From Nocardia sp. NRRL S-836 (lineage in GTDB: Bacteria > Actinomycetota > Actinomycetes > Mycobacteriales > Pseudonocardiaceae): 64,000 bases of DNA. The stretch is from assembly GCF_001279525.1 (NCBI RefSeq), contig NZ_LGDY01000147.1:1-64000 (forward strand), read 5' to 3'. How positions within the stretch are numbered: position 1 is the first letter of the stretch; each line of letters opens with the position of its first letter. Positions 8,138 to 16,933 of the stretch are shown piece by piece. Position numbers and translations under genes: made by a program. The notes under the pieces are model-generated. The model was not told the DNA's origin. It made no database searches and saw only the letters and a list, made by a program, of their open reading frames with translations.

Positions 8138-9142
8138 TCAGAACCGCTCGGTCCGGCCAGTCCGGTCTGCCGGTGACCTGACCGGTTCGTCCGCCGCGTC
8201 ACGCACGCACGCCAGCGCGTCGTCGAGCCGGCCCAGCCTGCGCAACACCCGCCCGCGCACCCGTAGCGCCGCGTCCTGTTCGTCCAGTTGCACGGCCAGG
8301 TCGGCGTGTTCGAGCGCCTCCGGGTAGCGGGCCCGCGCGAACAGCTCCTCCGCCCGTTCGACGTGCACGGCCGACAGCGCCTTGGCCTTCTCGCGCAGCA
8401 GCGGGTGCTTGCTGAACAGCCCCGGCTCGGCGACCAGGACCTCGGCGCCGCGGTCGGTGAGCAGCGCCGCGAGCCGCCGGTGCTGGCCCAGCCGGTCGAG
8501 CAGGCGTGCGGCGGCCGCGGGGAACCCGTTGCGGACGTACCAGGTCGCCGCCCGCTGGTGGTCGACCGGAGTGGGGCCCGCCGCCCGCACCGTCTCGGCG
8601 ACCGCGGGCACGAGGCGATCACCGACCAGCACACCGAGCCTGGTCAGCTCCACGATGGCGGCCGGGTCGACGCCGAGCTCGACGCACAGCCCGCGCCGCA
8701 CCGGGCCGAGCCGCGCGAACGTCGCCACGAGGTGCCGCGCCGGGGGTGACAACGTTGGCAGGATGGTGGAGACCACGTACTGCTCGTGGTCGGGCCACCG
8801 CCGTGCCAGCGCGGGCCACCCCAGCGTCGCGCGGTAGACCTCGTCACCGACGGCGGCCGCGGGCAGCGCCAGCTCGACCGGGCCGATCTGCTCGGCGCCC
8901 TCCCATTCGAACGGCCGCCGGGTGATCAGCGTGACCTGCTCGCACGGCGTGCGCCGCAGCCACTCGCGCAGCTCGCCGGGGGAGACGGCCGGTTCGTCCA
9001 GCACGACCTGCGGCGCCCACCTGCGCGTGCGCACGAAGTCGGCCGCTGACTCGCCCGCGCACCAGCGCGCCTGGCGTGACCTGCGCCGGACCGCCTCGGT
9101 CTTGCCGTAGCCGGGAGCTGCCGCCACCACCGTCAACCGCAC
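8138..9142 (-). CDS. MalT/LAL-like P-loop ATPase domain protein without output domain
   Basis: 334 residues from a GTG at 9142, chosen because GGAGGCGAGGA precedes it; a TTG 27 bases upstream is weaker. It begins with LTVVAAAPGYGKTEAVRRR, a Walker A motif, followed by VVLDEPAVSPGELREWLRR (Walker B region) and winged-helix and alpha-helical repeat segments as in MalT and AfsK-linked STAND ATPases. The LuxR-type DNA-binding domain normally found at the C-terminus is missing: the protein stops after two or three TPR-like repeats. It may be a truncated or frameshifted regulator, or a small STAND protein in its own right. Confidence 0.65.
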   Translation of the reverse strand: MRLTVVAAAPGYGKTEAVRRRSRQARWCAGESAADFVRTRRWAPQVVLDEPAVSPGELREWLRRTPCEQVTLITRRPFEWEGAEQIGPVELALPAAAVGDEVYRATLGWPALARRWPDHEQYVVSTILPTLSPPARHLVATFARLGPVRRGLCVELGVDPAAIVELTRLGVLVGDRLVPAVAETVRAAGPTPVDHQRAATWYVRNGFPAAAARLLDRLGQHRRLAALLTDRGAEVLVAEPGLFSKHPLLREKAKALSAVHVERAEELFARARYPEALEHADLAVQLDEQDAALRVRGRVLRRLGRLDDALACVRDAADEPVRSPADRTGRTERF

Positions 9143-9323
9143 GTCCTCGCCTCCCGCCCTCGCGAACAAGAGAGGGGCGTCCCCGGCCGTGGATATGGGC
9201 GAACCGGGTGACGCACGGGCGTCTCCGAAAACTTCCGAAGATTTTCTCCGGTGCGTGTCGATCCGGGCCGGGGGCCGTTCGACGCATCAGTGGAAGGACA
9301 CGAGCTCCCAGGAGGAACACGAC

Positions 9324-9764
9324 ATGACCGCCACGACCGCCACCGCCGCCCCGACCTCGACCCGCACGTCCGCTGTCGCTCGCTGGGCCACGATCGTGAC
9401 GCGCGTGGTGACCGGCTTGCTGTTCGCGACGACCGGGCTGAACGGGTTCCTGATGTTCATGCCCGCCCCGGACCCGAGCACCATGGCGCCGGCGGGTGTC
9501 GCCTTCAGCGCCGCGTTGTCCGCCACCGGGTACATGTTGCAGCTGGCGTCGGGCGTGCAGCTGCTCGCCGGCCTGTTGCTCATCGCCGGCCGGTTCGTGC
9601 CGCTGGCGCTGGCGCTGCTGGCCCCGATGGTGGTGAACATCTTCCTGTTCCACGTGTTCCTGGAGCCCAGCGGCCTGGTGATGGCCGTCCTGGTGGTGGC
9701 CGCCGAGATCGGCCTGGCGTGGGCGTACCGCGACCGGTTCCGCCCCATGCTCCAGGCCCGCTAG
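9324..9764 (+). CDS. DoxX-like integral membrane protein
   Basis: 146 residues from ATG 9324, with AGGAGGAAC at ideal distance. After a Thr/Ala-rich head come four hydrophobic helices; the first is followed by GLLFATTGLNGFLMFMP, typical of DoxX/DoxD-like proteins (SURF4 clan). The family is associated with quinone or thiol redox in membranes but the activity of this member is unknown. A strong terminator follows at 9781, so it is a single-gene unit. Confidence 0.8.
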   Translation: MTATTATAAPTSTRTSAVARWATIVTRVVTGLLFATTGLNGFLMFMPAPDPSTMAPAGVAFSAALSATGYMLQLASGVQLLAGLLLIAGRFVPLALALLAPMVVNIFLFHVFLEPSGLVMAVLVVAAEIGLAWAYRDRFRPMLQAR

Positions 9765-9780
9765 GCCTCAGGAGGACCGA

Positions 9781-9808
9781 TCCCCGCCGGACGTCCGGCG
9801 GGGATTTT
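9781..9808 (+). terminator. Rho-independent terminator after the DoxX-like gene
   Basis: A 24-base perfect palindrome, TCCCCGCCGGAC / GTCCGGCGGGGA, is followed by TTTT. It begins 16 bases after the stop codon. Confidence 0.85.
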
Positions 9809-9896
9809 CGTTGCGCACCACAGTTTTCAGACGCTCGCCGCGGCGCTGACCGTCGCAAACCCCGTGCTGGACAACGGTCTCACGCCTGCGGCGCGG

Positions 9897-10274
9897 CTAG
9901 CGGGCCACGAAGGAGGCCAGCAGGGCCTGCACCTCGTACACGTCGACGCCCTTCCCGAACTGCTTGGAGATCGGGGTGTCGCTGCTGGAGATCCAGATCT
10001 TCAGCTCGGCGTCGAGGTCGAAGTGGCCGGCGGTCTCCACGCTGAACTGCGTGACCGCGCGGTACGGGATCGAGTGGTACTCGACCTTCTTGCCGGTCAT
10101 GCCCTGCTTGTCGACCAGGATCAGGCGGCGGTCGGTGAACACGAACGCGTCGCGCAGCAGCTGGTAGGCCGCGTGCACCTGTTCGCCCTGGGCCAGCAGG
10201 CGGCCGAACTCCTGCGCGGCCGCCCTGGGGTCGAGCTTGGAAGCGTTGCCCATCATTCCGCTGAGAAGTCCCAT
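9897..10274 (-). CDS. Bacterial PH-domain protein
   Basis: 125 residues. LRDAFVFTDRRLILVDKQGM, the IPYRAVTQFSVETAG segment and AELKIWISSS match the bacterial pleckstrin-homology domain of the YvbH/DUF1696 type, which forms soluble oligomers of unknown role. No signal peptide or membrane segment. The gene stands alone between the DoxX terminator and the divergent lipoprotein gene. Confidence 0.85.
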   Translation of the reverse strand: MGLLSGMMGNASKLDPRAAAQEFGRLLAQGEQVHAAYQLLRDAFVFTDRRLILVDKQGMTGKKVEYHSIPYRAVTQFSVETAGHFDLDAELKIWISSSDTPISKQFGKGVDVYEVQALLASFVAR

Positions 10275-10390
10275 GCGTCCACGTTTACCAGGCTTTCCGA
10301 AACCTTGTCCGAACGCTGTGCGGCCGCTGGCCGGGCACTTCCCTGGCTAGCCCGAAAGTGGAGGTCAACAGCCACTCGATCGGGAACAGG

Positions 10391-10882
10391 GTGATCAGAT
10401 TGCGCAAGCACCTCGCAGGGACCACCGCCGCACTGGCCGGCGCCCTCCTGGTGACCGGCTGCGCCACCAGTGCGGCGACGACGTCCGAGGAGCAGCGGCC
10501 GAGCACCGAGCAGATCAGGGCGCTCTTCGCCGACTGGAACGCGGCACTCGCGACGGGGGACGCCCAGAAGGTGGCCGATCGTTACGCTCCGAACGCGGTA
10601 CTGCTGCCCACCGTCTCCAACCGGGTGCGCAGCACGCGTGCCGAGATCGTCGACTACTTCGAGCACTTCCTGCAGAACCGGCCGAGCGGGCAGGTGCTCG
10701 ACTCGCACGTGGCGGTGCTCGACGCCGACGACGCGATCGACGCGGGCACGTACCGGTTCGCGCTCACCAGGAACGGCCAACCGGCCACTGTGGACGCCCG
10801 CTACACGTTCGTCTACGAGAAGGTCGACGGGCGCTGGCTCATCGTGAACCACCACTCGTCGGCGATGCCGGAGCCAGCCTGA
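10391..10882 (+). CDS. SgcJ/EcaC-type (SnoaL-like) domain lipoprotein
   Basis: 163 residues from GTG 10391, giving a normal-length lipoprotein signal (basic RLRKHL, then hydrophobic, lipobox LVTGC). A GTG at 10358 would add 11 residues and also has no clear ribosome-binding site. The mature part, with IRALFADWNAALATGDAQKV, VADRYAPNAVLLPT and FVYEKVDGRWLIVNHHSS, is a cone-shaped NTF2-like fold of the SgcJ/EcaC (CaMKII-association-like) family. It would sit on the outer face of the membrane; the ligand is unknown. The last 44 bases overlap the convergent histidine kinase gene. Confidence 0.78.
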   Translation: MIRLRKHLAGTTAALAGALLVTGCATSAATTSEEQRPSTEQIRALFADWNAALATGDAQKVADRYAPNAVLLPTVSNRVRSTRAEIVDYFEHFLQNRPSGQVLDSHVAVLDADDAIDAGTYRFALTRNGQPATVDARYTFVYEKVDGRWLIVNHHSSAMPEPA

Positions 10883-12107
10883 TCCGCACGCACAGCCCGC
10901 CGCCGGACGCGGCCTCCAGCGACACCGTGCCGCCGTCGTCAGTGACGAGCTGCTTCACGATCGCGAGGCCCAGCCCGGACCCGCCGCGGCCGGTCAGGCC
11001 CTGACCCCGCCAGAAGCGGTCGAACGCGCGCACCCGGTCGGCCTCGGACAGGCCGGGGCCCGCGTCGATCACGTCCAGCTGACCGGGGCGGGTGGTGCGG
11101 ACCAGGATCGTCGCGCCGTCAGGGGACACCTCCAGCGCGTTGGACAGCACGTTGTCCAGCACCTGTTCGAGGTGTCCCGGCGTGGCGAGCACCCGGAGGT
11201 CGGCACCCTCCGAGACGAGCGCGATCGAGCGTTCGTCGGCCGCCGCGCGCCAGGCGGTGAACCGCTCGGCGACGACGTCGAGCACCCGCACGGGCTCGGG
11301 GTGCGCGACGTCGGCCTCGGCGCGTGCCAGCGCCAGCAGGCCGTTGACCAGCCGCGACATCCGCACCACCTCGGCCGTCGCCATCTCGACGTCCTCGCGC
11401 ACGACCGGGTCGTCGACGCCGTCGGCCACGTTGTCCAGCGACAGCCGCAACGCCGTCAGCGGGGTGCGCAGCTGGTGCGACGCGTCGCCGATGAACGCCC
11501 GCTGCGCGCCGACCAGCGTGCCGATCGTCTCAGTCGCGGTGTTCAGCGTGCGCGCCAGCGTCCGCGTCTCCGGTGGCCCGGTCTCCTCCGCCCGCGCCGA
11601 CAGGTCACCGTCGCGCAACCGGCCCGCCATCGCGTTGAGGTCGCGCAACGGCCGGGTGACCCGCCGCGCCAGCCACACGCCCAGCAACGCCGCCGCGATC
11701 AGCACGAACACCGCCAGTGCCGCGCGGAACCCCCAGATCTGCCACAGCCGTTGCGTGATCCGATCGTCCGGATAGGACAGCCGGATCGCGCCGACCACGG
11801 TCCCGTCCGGCGTGCGCGCCGGCACCGTGAGCTTCAGCCCCTCGGCGTCCCACACCTTCGCCGCCGGCTCCGGCCCGAGCACGTCGATCTGCCCCGGCGT
11901 CTGCCGCTCGTAGGCGTCGACCAGCGCGCTCAACGACCGGGTGTCACCGGAGGCCAGCAGCAACGCCGCCGTGTCCGCTTCGCGCCGGGCGGTGTTCTCC
12001 GCGTCGGCGTAGAGCTGCTGGTTCAACGTGAACGCCACCGGCACGGTGAACGCCGCGATCGCCACCGCGACCAGCAGCACGTAGCTCCAGACCAGCTGCC
12101 GGATCAC
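10839..12107 (-). CDS. Two-component sensor histidine kinase
   Basis: 422 residues. There are two membrane helices (~8-28 and ~135-155) around a ~105-residue extracellular sensor region, then a HAMP linker (RRVTRPLRDLNAMAGRLRDG), the H-box with phospho-acceptor His (GDASHQLRTPLTAL), and an ATPase domain with N-box, GPGLSEADR (G1) and GGSGLGLAIVKQL (G2). It overlaps the response regulator gene by four bases (ATGA) and would phosphorylate it. The signal is unknown. Confidence 0.93.
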   Translation of the reverse strand: MIRQLVWSYVLLVAVAIAAFTVPVAFTLNQQLYADAENTARREADTAALLLASGDTRSLSALVDAYERQTPGQIDVLGPEPAAKVWDAEGLKLTVPARTPDGTVVGAIRLSYPDDRITQRLWQIWGFRAALAVFVLIAAALLGVWLARRVTRPLRDLNAMAGRLRDGDLSARAEETGPPETRTLARTLNTATETIGTLVGAQRAFIGDASHQLRTPLTALRLSLDNVADGVDDPVVREDVEMATAEVVRMSRLVNGLLALARAEADVAHPEPVRVLDVVAERFTAWRAAADERSIALVSEGADLRVLATPGHLEQVLDNVLSNALEVSPDGATILVRTTRPGQLDVIDAGPGLSEADRVRAFDRFWRGQGLTGRGGSGLGLAIVKQLVTDDGGTVSLEAASGGGLCVRIRLAPASPTSGGSR

Positions 12108-12754
12108 GTGAGCACCAGCCGGAACCCGACCCCGCGCACGGTCTCCACCGCCGCCGCGTCACCGAGCTTGCGGCGCAGCACCCCCACGTGCACGTCCAGC
12201 GTCTTGGTGGGACCGAACCAGTTCTCGTCCCACACCGACTCCATGATCTGCTCGCGGGTGAACACCGCGCCCGGCTCCTCCGCCAGGTACGCCAGCAGGT
12301 CGAACTCCTTGGGCGTCAGCACGAGCTCGGTGTCGTCGAGGTGCACCCGCCGCCCGCGGCGGTCGATCCGCAGCCGCCCGTGCTGCTCCGGCGCGGCCGG
12401 TGGTTGCGAACGCCGCAGCACCGCGCGGATCCGTGCCACGACCTCCCGCACGCCGAACGGCTTGGTCACGTAGTCGTCCGCGCCGATCTCCAGCCCGACG
12501 ACGCGGTCGACCTCGTCGGACCGCGCGCTGATCACGATGATCGGCACGTCACCGCGGGCCCGCAGCTCCCGGCACACGTCGAGGCCGTCCATGTCCGGCA
12601 GCCCCAGGTCGACGAGCACCAGCGCGGCGTCCGCGACGCTCGCCAGCGCCTCCGCGCCGGTCTGCACCCACCGCACCTCGAACCCGTACCGCGACAGCCC
12701 GCGGGTCAGCGACTCCGCGATCGGCTCGTCGTCCTCCACCAGCAGCACCCGCAT
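12104..12754 (-). CDS. OmpR/PhoB-family response regulator
   Basis: 216 residues. The receiver domain (1-~115) has the acidic pocket LLVEDDEP, phospho-acceptor Asp in LVDLGLPDMDG, and the conserved Lys in DDYVTKPFG. The C-terminal winged helix includes LTPKEFDLLAYLAEEPGAVF and VDVHVGVLRRKLGD-like segments of PhoB-type domains. It is the cognate regulator of the kinase that follows; the gene upstream, a DUF6886 protein, ends nine bases before it. Confidence 0.93.
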   Translation of the reverse strand: MRVLLVEDDEPIAESLTRGLSRYGFEVRWVQTGAEALASVADAALVLVDLGLPDMDGLDVCRELRARGDVPIIVISARSDEVDRVVGLEIGADDYVTKPFGVREVVARIRAVLRRSQPPAAPEQHGRLRIDRRGRRVHLDDTELVLTPKEFDLLAYLAEEPGAVFTREQIMESVWDENWFGPTKTLDVHVGVLRRKLGDAAAVETVRGVGFRLVLT

Positions 12755-12763
12755 GGGCGCAGA

Positions 12764-13309
12764 TCATTCCACCGGCCGGGCGTTGGCCAACCGGATGCCG
12801 CTCCACCCGAGCGTGCTCGCGCGCACCGCCGCCCAGAACGGCCAGAGCGTCGGCAGCACCCGCAACGAGATCCCGGCCCGCTCGTGCACCGCGAACAGGT
12901 CGCCGACCCGTTCCGGCGGCCCGAGCGGCTCCACCGGAACCGTCGCCACCACCGCGTGCCCGGGGCCGTCGCCCTCCTCGGTGAAAGGGCGGAACGGCCC
13001 GGCGTCGAACCGGTAGGCGTACAGCCGCACCTCCCGCATCCGCTCCAGCCACCCGTACTCGACGGCGTGCACGCGGGAACCGCAGCCGGGCCCGATGATC
13101 CGCTCCCGATCGGCCTCCGCCGACTCCGGATCCACCCAGGCCAGCACCCGCGGGCACTGCCGGGGAAACCAGTAGTCCGGCGACCGGGCGGCGTCCACCG
13201 CCCACACGTACTCACCCGGCTGCCGCGCGGTCGCCGCCCGGTGCGGCACGAACCGCGTGATCGCCGGGTCCTCGGAGAAGTGCAGAACTTGACCGGGTTC
13301 GGGCCGCAT
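12764..13309 (-). CDS. DUF6886-family protein
   Basis: 181 residues from ATG 13309. It has LHFSEDPAITRFVPHRA, VWAVDAARSPDYWFPRQCPR and RVLAWVDPESAEADR, features of a small family (DUF6886) known mainly from actinomycetes and firmicutes with no assigned function. It appears to be a soluble cytoplasmic protein. It is the first gene of the operon with the two-component pair, and the start codons of this gene and the divergent lipoprotein gene are only 18 bases apart. Confidence 0.75.
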   Translation of the reverse strand: MRPEPGQVLHFSEDPAITRFVPHRAATARQPGEYVWAVDAARSPDYWFPRQCPRVLAWVDPESAEADRERIIGPGCGSRVHAVEYGWLERMREVRLYAYRFDAGPFRPFTEEGDGPGHAVVATVPVEPLGPPERVGDLFAVHERAGISLRVLPTLWPFWAAVRASTLGWSGIRLANARPVE

Positions 13310-13320
13310 GTGGTCATACT
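13289..13320 (+). promoter_or_regulatory. Probable promoter for a leaderless lipoprotein mRNA
   Basis: TTGACC (13289) and CATACT (13315-13320) lie on the plus strand with a 20-base spacer, longer than ideal. The -10-like box ends seven bases before ATG 13328, so transcription would start at or next to the start codon. Leaderless mRNAs are common in actinobacteria, and the 18-base gap between the two divergent starts leaves no room for a leader. Confidence 0.4.
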
Positions 13321-13327
13321 GACGCGC

Positions 13328-14350
13328 ATGCGCAGGCTGATGCTCGTGGTTTTGCTGGTGCTCGCCGGATGCGCCGACGCGCGGGGCGACGGCGTGGAGC
13401 TCACCGCCGTCGACCTCACCGCGACCCCGGAAGCCCTGGCACCGCACGGGGACGCGCTGCTCGTCGGCACCCGCCCGAGCGACCACCCCGAGCTGGTCCT
13501 GCGGGCCGAGGACGGCACCCAGAGCGCCATCCGGCTCACCCCGGCCACGCCGTACGGCAAGGAGGCCCACTGGTACGGCCTGACCTCCGACGGTCAGACC
13601 ATCCACGGCGTCGGCGGCGAACGCGGCGGCGCGCACGGCAACGTGCGCTGGAGCGCGTGGACCGGCGACAGCCGCCAGGTGGTGGAGAAGACGCAGGGCT
13701 TCAGCACGTTCGGCGGCTACGGCGCGGGCGAGCTGCTCACCGTGGTCGGCACGGCGACCGGGCCGCGGATCGTGGGCAGCTGGCAGAGCGAGAAGGCCGG
13801 CCTCGACATCGCCACCTGGACCTACGGCGCCGACACGTGGACCCGTGAACCCAGCGCGGGCACGGCGCTGGAGAGCTCGCAGGAGCTGCTGAAGTTCCCG
13901 ATCGCGGCCACCCCGACCGGCGACGGCGGCGCGCTGGTCGTCGGCTGGCAGGTCGGCGGCGGCAGCACCGGCGCCGCGGTCTGGCGGTTCGACGGCAAGA
14001 CGTGGACCACCGCGACCCTGCCGGACGGCGACGCCGCGCTCGCCGCGAACTGCTGGGACGGCACCTGCCACGTCGTCGGCCGCAGCGGCGGCAAGCTCGC
14101 CTGGTGGACGGGACCCGACTGGAAGAAGGTCGAGACCCCCGACATCCCGGTCGGCGACCGCACCGACCTCGCGCCACCGGTGCCGGTCAACGGCACCCCG
14201 ACGCTGTTCATCGACCACGGCGGCGTGAAGCTCGTGTCCGGGAAGACCGAACGACCCGCCGCGGGCCCCACCGGCGCGGTCACCGCCGCCGCCACCGCCG
14301 GCGGCCAGGTGTTCGTGATCGCCGGCGGCCGCCTCTGGCGCCTCTCCTGA
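13328..14350 (+). CDS. Lipoprotein, predicted beta-propeller, unknown function
   Basis: 340 residues. The short signal sequence (MRRLMLVVLLVLAGC) has the lipobox LAGC. The mature protein is built of beta-strand repeats with WxxxG and DGxxW patterns: VRWSAWTGDSRQVVE, IATWTYGADTWTREP, AVWRFDGKTWTTATL and LAWWTGPDWKKVE. This looks like a five- or six-bladed propeller on the outer membrane face. No catalytic motif recognised. It is divergent from the DUF6886 / two-component operon and may belong to its regulon. A GTG at 13310 is a possible alternative start. Confidence 0.75.
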   Translation: MRRLMLVVLLVLAGCADARGDGVELTAVDLTATPEALAPHGDALLVGTRPSDHPELVLRAEDGTQSAIRLTPATPYGKEAHWYGLTSDGQTIHGVGGERGGAHGNVRWSAWTGDSRQVVEKTQGFSTFGGYGAGELLTVVGTATGPRIVGSWQSEKAGLDIATWTYGADTWTREPSAGTALESSQELLKFPIAATPTGDGGALVVGWQVGGGSTGAAVWRFDGKTWTTATLPDGDAALAANCWDGTCHVVGRSGGKLAWWTGPDWKKVETPDIPVGDRTDLAPPVPVNGTPTLFIDHGGVKLVSGKTERPAAGPTGAVTAAATAGGQVFVIAGGRLWRLS

Positions 14351-14960
14351 CCCCCGCGTACGCAAAATGGGGCTGTGGGGCGCCTGTGGGTGAACCCTGC
14401 GGGGCCACAGGCCAGAGCGAGGCACAGGTGTGAGGCAGCTCGCAGGTGCGCCGGGAGCGTCCCAGGTTCACGACCGTCGAGGTGGCGCGGCTGCGCCTCA
14501 GGGAGGAACAGCTCGCGGGCGGAGTGGCGGAGCCGCCGGTGCGCTGGACGGGGGCACGAGCTGCGCCTGATCGATACAGTCACGGCGCACACCTGATTCG
14601 CTCCGCAGCGTGACGCCCGGTTTCGGATAGCATTGCGCTGCTTGTCCCACATCTTCCGGTCAATGCATTCACCCGTATGCGGCATGTCCATCCGCAGCGC
14701 GGCAGAACACCGCGCTGAATACAGCGATCTGGCCGCACAATGGTCACGCTTGGACACTCAATTGCCGAGAGTCAACTGTTGATGTGGCTGTTCGGCCGTC
14801 CTTTCCTCCGCTCGTGGGTGACTATGGCCCGGTCAGCGCGGCCCCCGCGAATGGTGGGGGTGGGCGGCGGTCCGCCGGAACGGCGGTTAATCTCGTGCAA
14901 CTCGTCCACTGCAATCCAGTGCGCCGACGTCGCAACCACCGGGGAGAGGACTGAACACGG
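14351..14960. other. Intergenic region upstream of the peptide importer operon
   Basis: About 610 bases without a convincing gene. The middle (14570-14790) is clearly lower in G+C than its surroundings, with AT-rich words such as GGATAGCATT and a TCAACTGTTGA palindrome at 14772-14782, so the importer promoter probably lies there. I cannot fix -35/-10 boxes. Short open frames in this stretch have no ribosome-binding site or typical codon use. Confidence 0.5.
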
Positions 14961-15938
14961 GTGGCCGGATTTCTGTTGCGGCGGTTGGTCAACTACGTGG
15001 TGCTCGCCCTCGTGGCGACGTTCCTCGCGTTCACGTTGGCCTCCGCCACTTTCGACCCGATCGGGGTGTTGCAGCAACGCAACCCACCGCCGCCGGCTGC
15101 CACGATCGAGGCCAAGAAAAAAGACCTCCACCTCGACCAGCCCATCCCGCAGCGGTTCGTGACGTGGATGAGCGGAGTCGTGCGGGGTGACTTCGGCCAG
15201 ACGGTCAGCGACCGCCCGATCACCGAGGAGCTCGGCCGCCGCGTGGGTGTGAGCCTGCGGCTGTTCCTGCTCGGCATCACCATCGGCATCCTGTTCGGTG
15301 TGCTGCTCGGTGTGGTGAGCGCGATCCGGCAGTACAGGTTCAGCGACTACTTCGCGACCCTGTTCAGCTTCATACTGCTGTCGACGCCGGTGTTCGTGCT
15401 GGGCAACCTGCTCAAGATCGGCGCGCAGGACCTCAACGAGGCGGTCGGCAGCAACGTCCTGCTGTTCGTCGGTGAGACGACGCCGAACTTCGAGGGCACC
15501 TGGCTCGAGCACTTCTGGGACCGCGTGCAGCACCTGATCCTGCCGACGCTGACGATCGCGCTCGGCCAGATCGCCTACTACAGCCGCTACCAGCGCTCGT
15601 CGATGCTCGACGTGCTCGGCAGCGACTTCCTGCGCACCGCGCAGGCCAAGGGCCTCACCCGCCGCCGGGCGCTGTTCAAGCACGGCCTGCGGACCGCCCT
15701 CATCCCGATGGCGACGCTGTTCGCGTTCGGCTTCGGCCTGCTCGTGGTCGGCGGTACGTTCACCGAGACGATCTTCAACTGGTTCGGCATGGGTCACTGG
15801 TTGATCGAGGGGATCTCGAAGCAGGACACGAACGTCACCGCGACGGTGACGCTGTTCGTGGCGGTGTGCGTGCTGTTCTCCGGCTGGCTGGCCGACGTGC
15901 TGTACGCCGCGCTCGATCCCCGCATCCGGGTCAACTAG
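14961..15938 (+). CDS. Peptide ABC transporter permease, DppB/OppB type
   Basis: 325 residues from GTG 14961, with GGGGAGAGG upstream. The N-terminal FLLRRLVNYVVLALVATFLA helix, a ~60-residue external loop containing LHLDQPIPQRFVTWMSGVVR, and five further helices are typical of DppB/OppB. The inner-membrane EAA loop is FLRTAQAKGLTRRRALFKHG. With the next gene it forms the channel of an importer for oligopeptides (or possibly nickel or oligosaccharides; family 5 systems vary). Confidence 0.92.
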   Translation: MAGFLLRRLVNYVVLALVATFLAFTLASATFDPIGVLQQRNPPPPAATIEAKKKDLHLDQPIPQRFVTWMSGVVRGDFGQTVSDRPITEELGRRVGVSLRLFLLGITIGILFGVLLGVVSAIRQYRFSDYFATLFSFILLSTPVFVLGNLLKIGAQDLNEAVGSNVLLFVGETTPNFEGTWLEHFWDRVQHLILPTLTIALGQIAYYSRYQRSSMLDVLGSDFLRTAQAKGLTRRRALFKHGLRTALIPMATLFAFGFGLLVVGGTFTETIFNWFGMGHWLIEGISKQDTNVTATVTLFVAVCVLFSGWLADVLYAALDPRIRVN

Positions 15939-15952
15939 AAGAGGACGACGAC

Positions 15953-16933
15953 GTGACCGTGATCCTCAACGAGGGCGACTCCGCGGGAACCTCCGGTGCC
16001 GCCTCGGGCAGCCCCGTCGACGCCGCGCCCGACCCCGGCAAGGCGATGACGCGTGGCCGGCTGGTGTTCGTGCGCTTCAAGCGCAACAAGCTGGCGCTGA
16101 TCGGGCTCGCCATCATCGTGTTGCTGTACCTGATGGCGTTCATCAGCCCGATGTTCTCGCAGTGGAGCTACACCGACCGCGACTACGCCGCGTTCCTGCA
16201 GCCGCCCTACAACGACCACATCTTCGGCACCGACAACATCGGCACCGACATGTTCGCGCAGGTCATGCGCGGCCTGCAGAAGTCGCTGATCATCGGCATG
16301 CTGGTGGCGCTGATCTCCACGACCCTGGCGGCCGTCATCGGCGCGACCGCCGGGTACTTCATGGGCGTCGCCGACCGCTCGCTCATGTGGCTGGTCGACC
16401 TGCTGCTGGTGCTGCCGTCGTTCCTGGTCATCGCGATCCTGAGCCCGATGTTCCGGGGCAAGTCGTGGTGGCTGCTGGTGTTCATGCTGGCGGCGTTCCA
16501 GTGGATGATCACCGCGCGCATCGTGCGCGGCATGACGCTGACGCTGAAGGAACGCGAGTTCGTGAAGGCGGCCAAGTTCATGGGCCAGCCGGCCCGGCGG
16601 ATCATCGCCAAGCACATCGTGCCGAACATGGCGTCACTGCTCATCATCGACGCGACCATCAACGTCGGGTCGGCCGTGCTCGCCGAGACGGGCCTGAGCT
16701 ACTTCGGGTTCGGCGTGCAGTCGCCCGACGTGTCGCTGGGCACCCTGATCGGCTCGGCGTCGTCGTCGGCGACCACCTTCCCGTGGCTGTTCCTGTTCCC
16801 GGCGGGCTTCCTCGTCGTGTTCGTGCTGGCGGTCAACTGGGTCGGTGACGGTCTGCGCGACGCGCTCGACCCGACCTCCACGCGCGTGCGCAAGCGCGAG
16901 GCGAAGGACAGCAAGGAGAAGGCTTCCCGATGA
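15953..16933 (+). CDS. Peptide ABC transporter permease, DppC/OppC type
   Basis: 326 residues from GTG 15953, with AGAGGA 8 bases upstream. A ~40-residue cytoplasmic head (rich in Ser, Gly and Pro) precedes the OppC-type N-terminal motif [39 protein letters not shown] and the EAA loop [20 protein letters not shown] confirm the family. The basic, Lys-rich C-terminus ends within the start codon of the ATPase gene (ATGA overlap). Confidence 0.93.
   Translation: MTVILNEGDSAGTSGAASGSPVDAAPDPGKAMTRGRLVFVRFKRNKLALIGLAIIVLLYLMAFISPMFSQWSYTDRDYAAFLQPPYNDHIFGTDNIGTDMFAQVMRGLQKSLIIGMLVALISTTLAAVIGATAGYFMGVADRSLMWLVDLLLVLPSFLVIAILSPMFRGKSWWLLVFMLAAFQWMITARIVRGMTLTLKEREFVKAAKFMGQPARRIIAKHIVPNMASLLIIDATINVGSAVLAETGLSYFGFGVQSPDVSLGTLIGSASSSATTFPWLFLFPAGFLVVFVLAVNWVGDGLRDALDPTSTRVRKREAKDSKEKASR

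Noticed and set aside
7918..8634. Arg/Ser-rich minus-strand open frame across the end of the MalT-like gene
   Set aside because: Composition is that of a shadow frame; the overlapping frame with the Walker A protein is the coding one.
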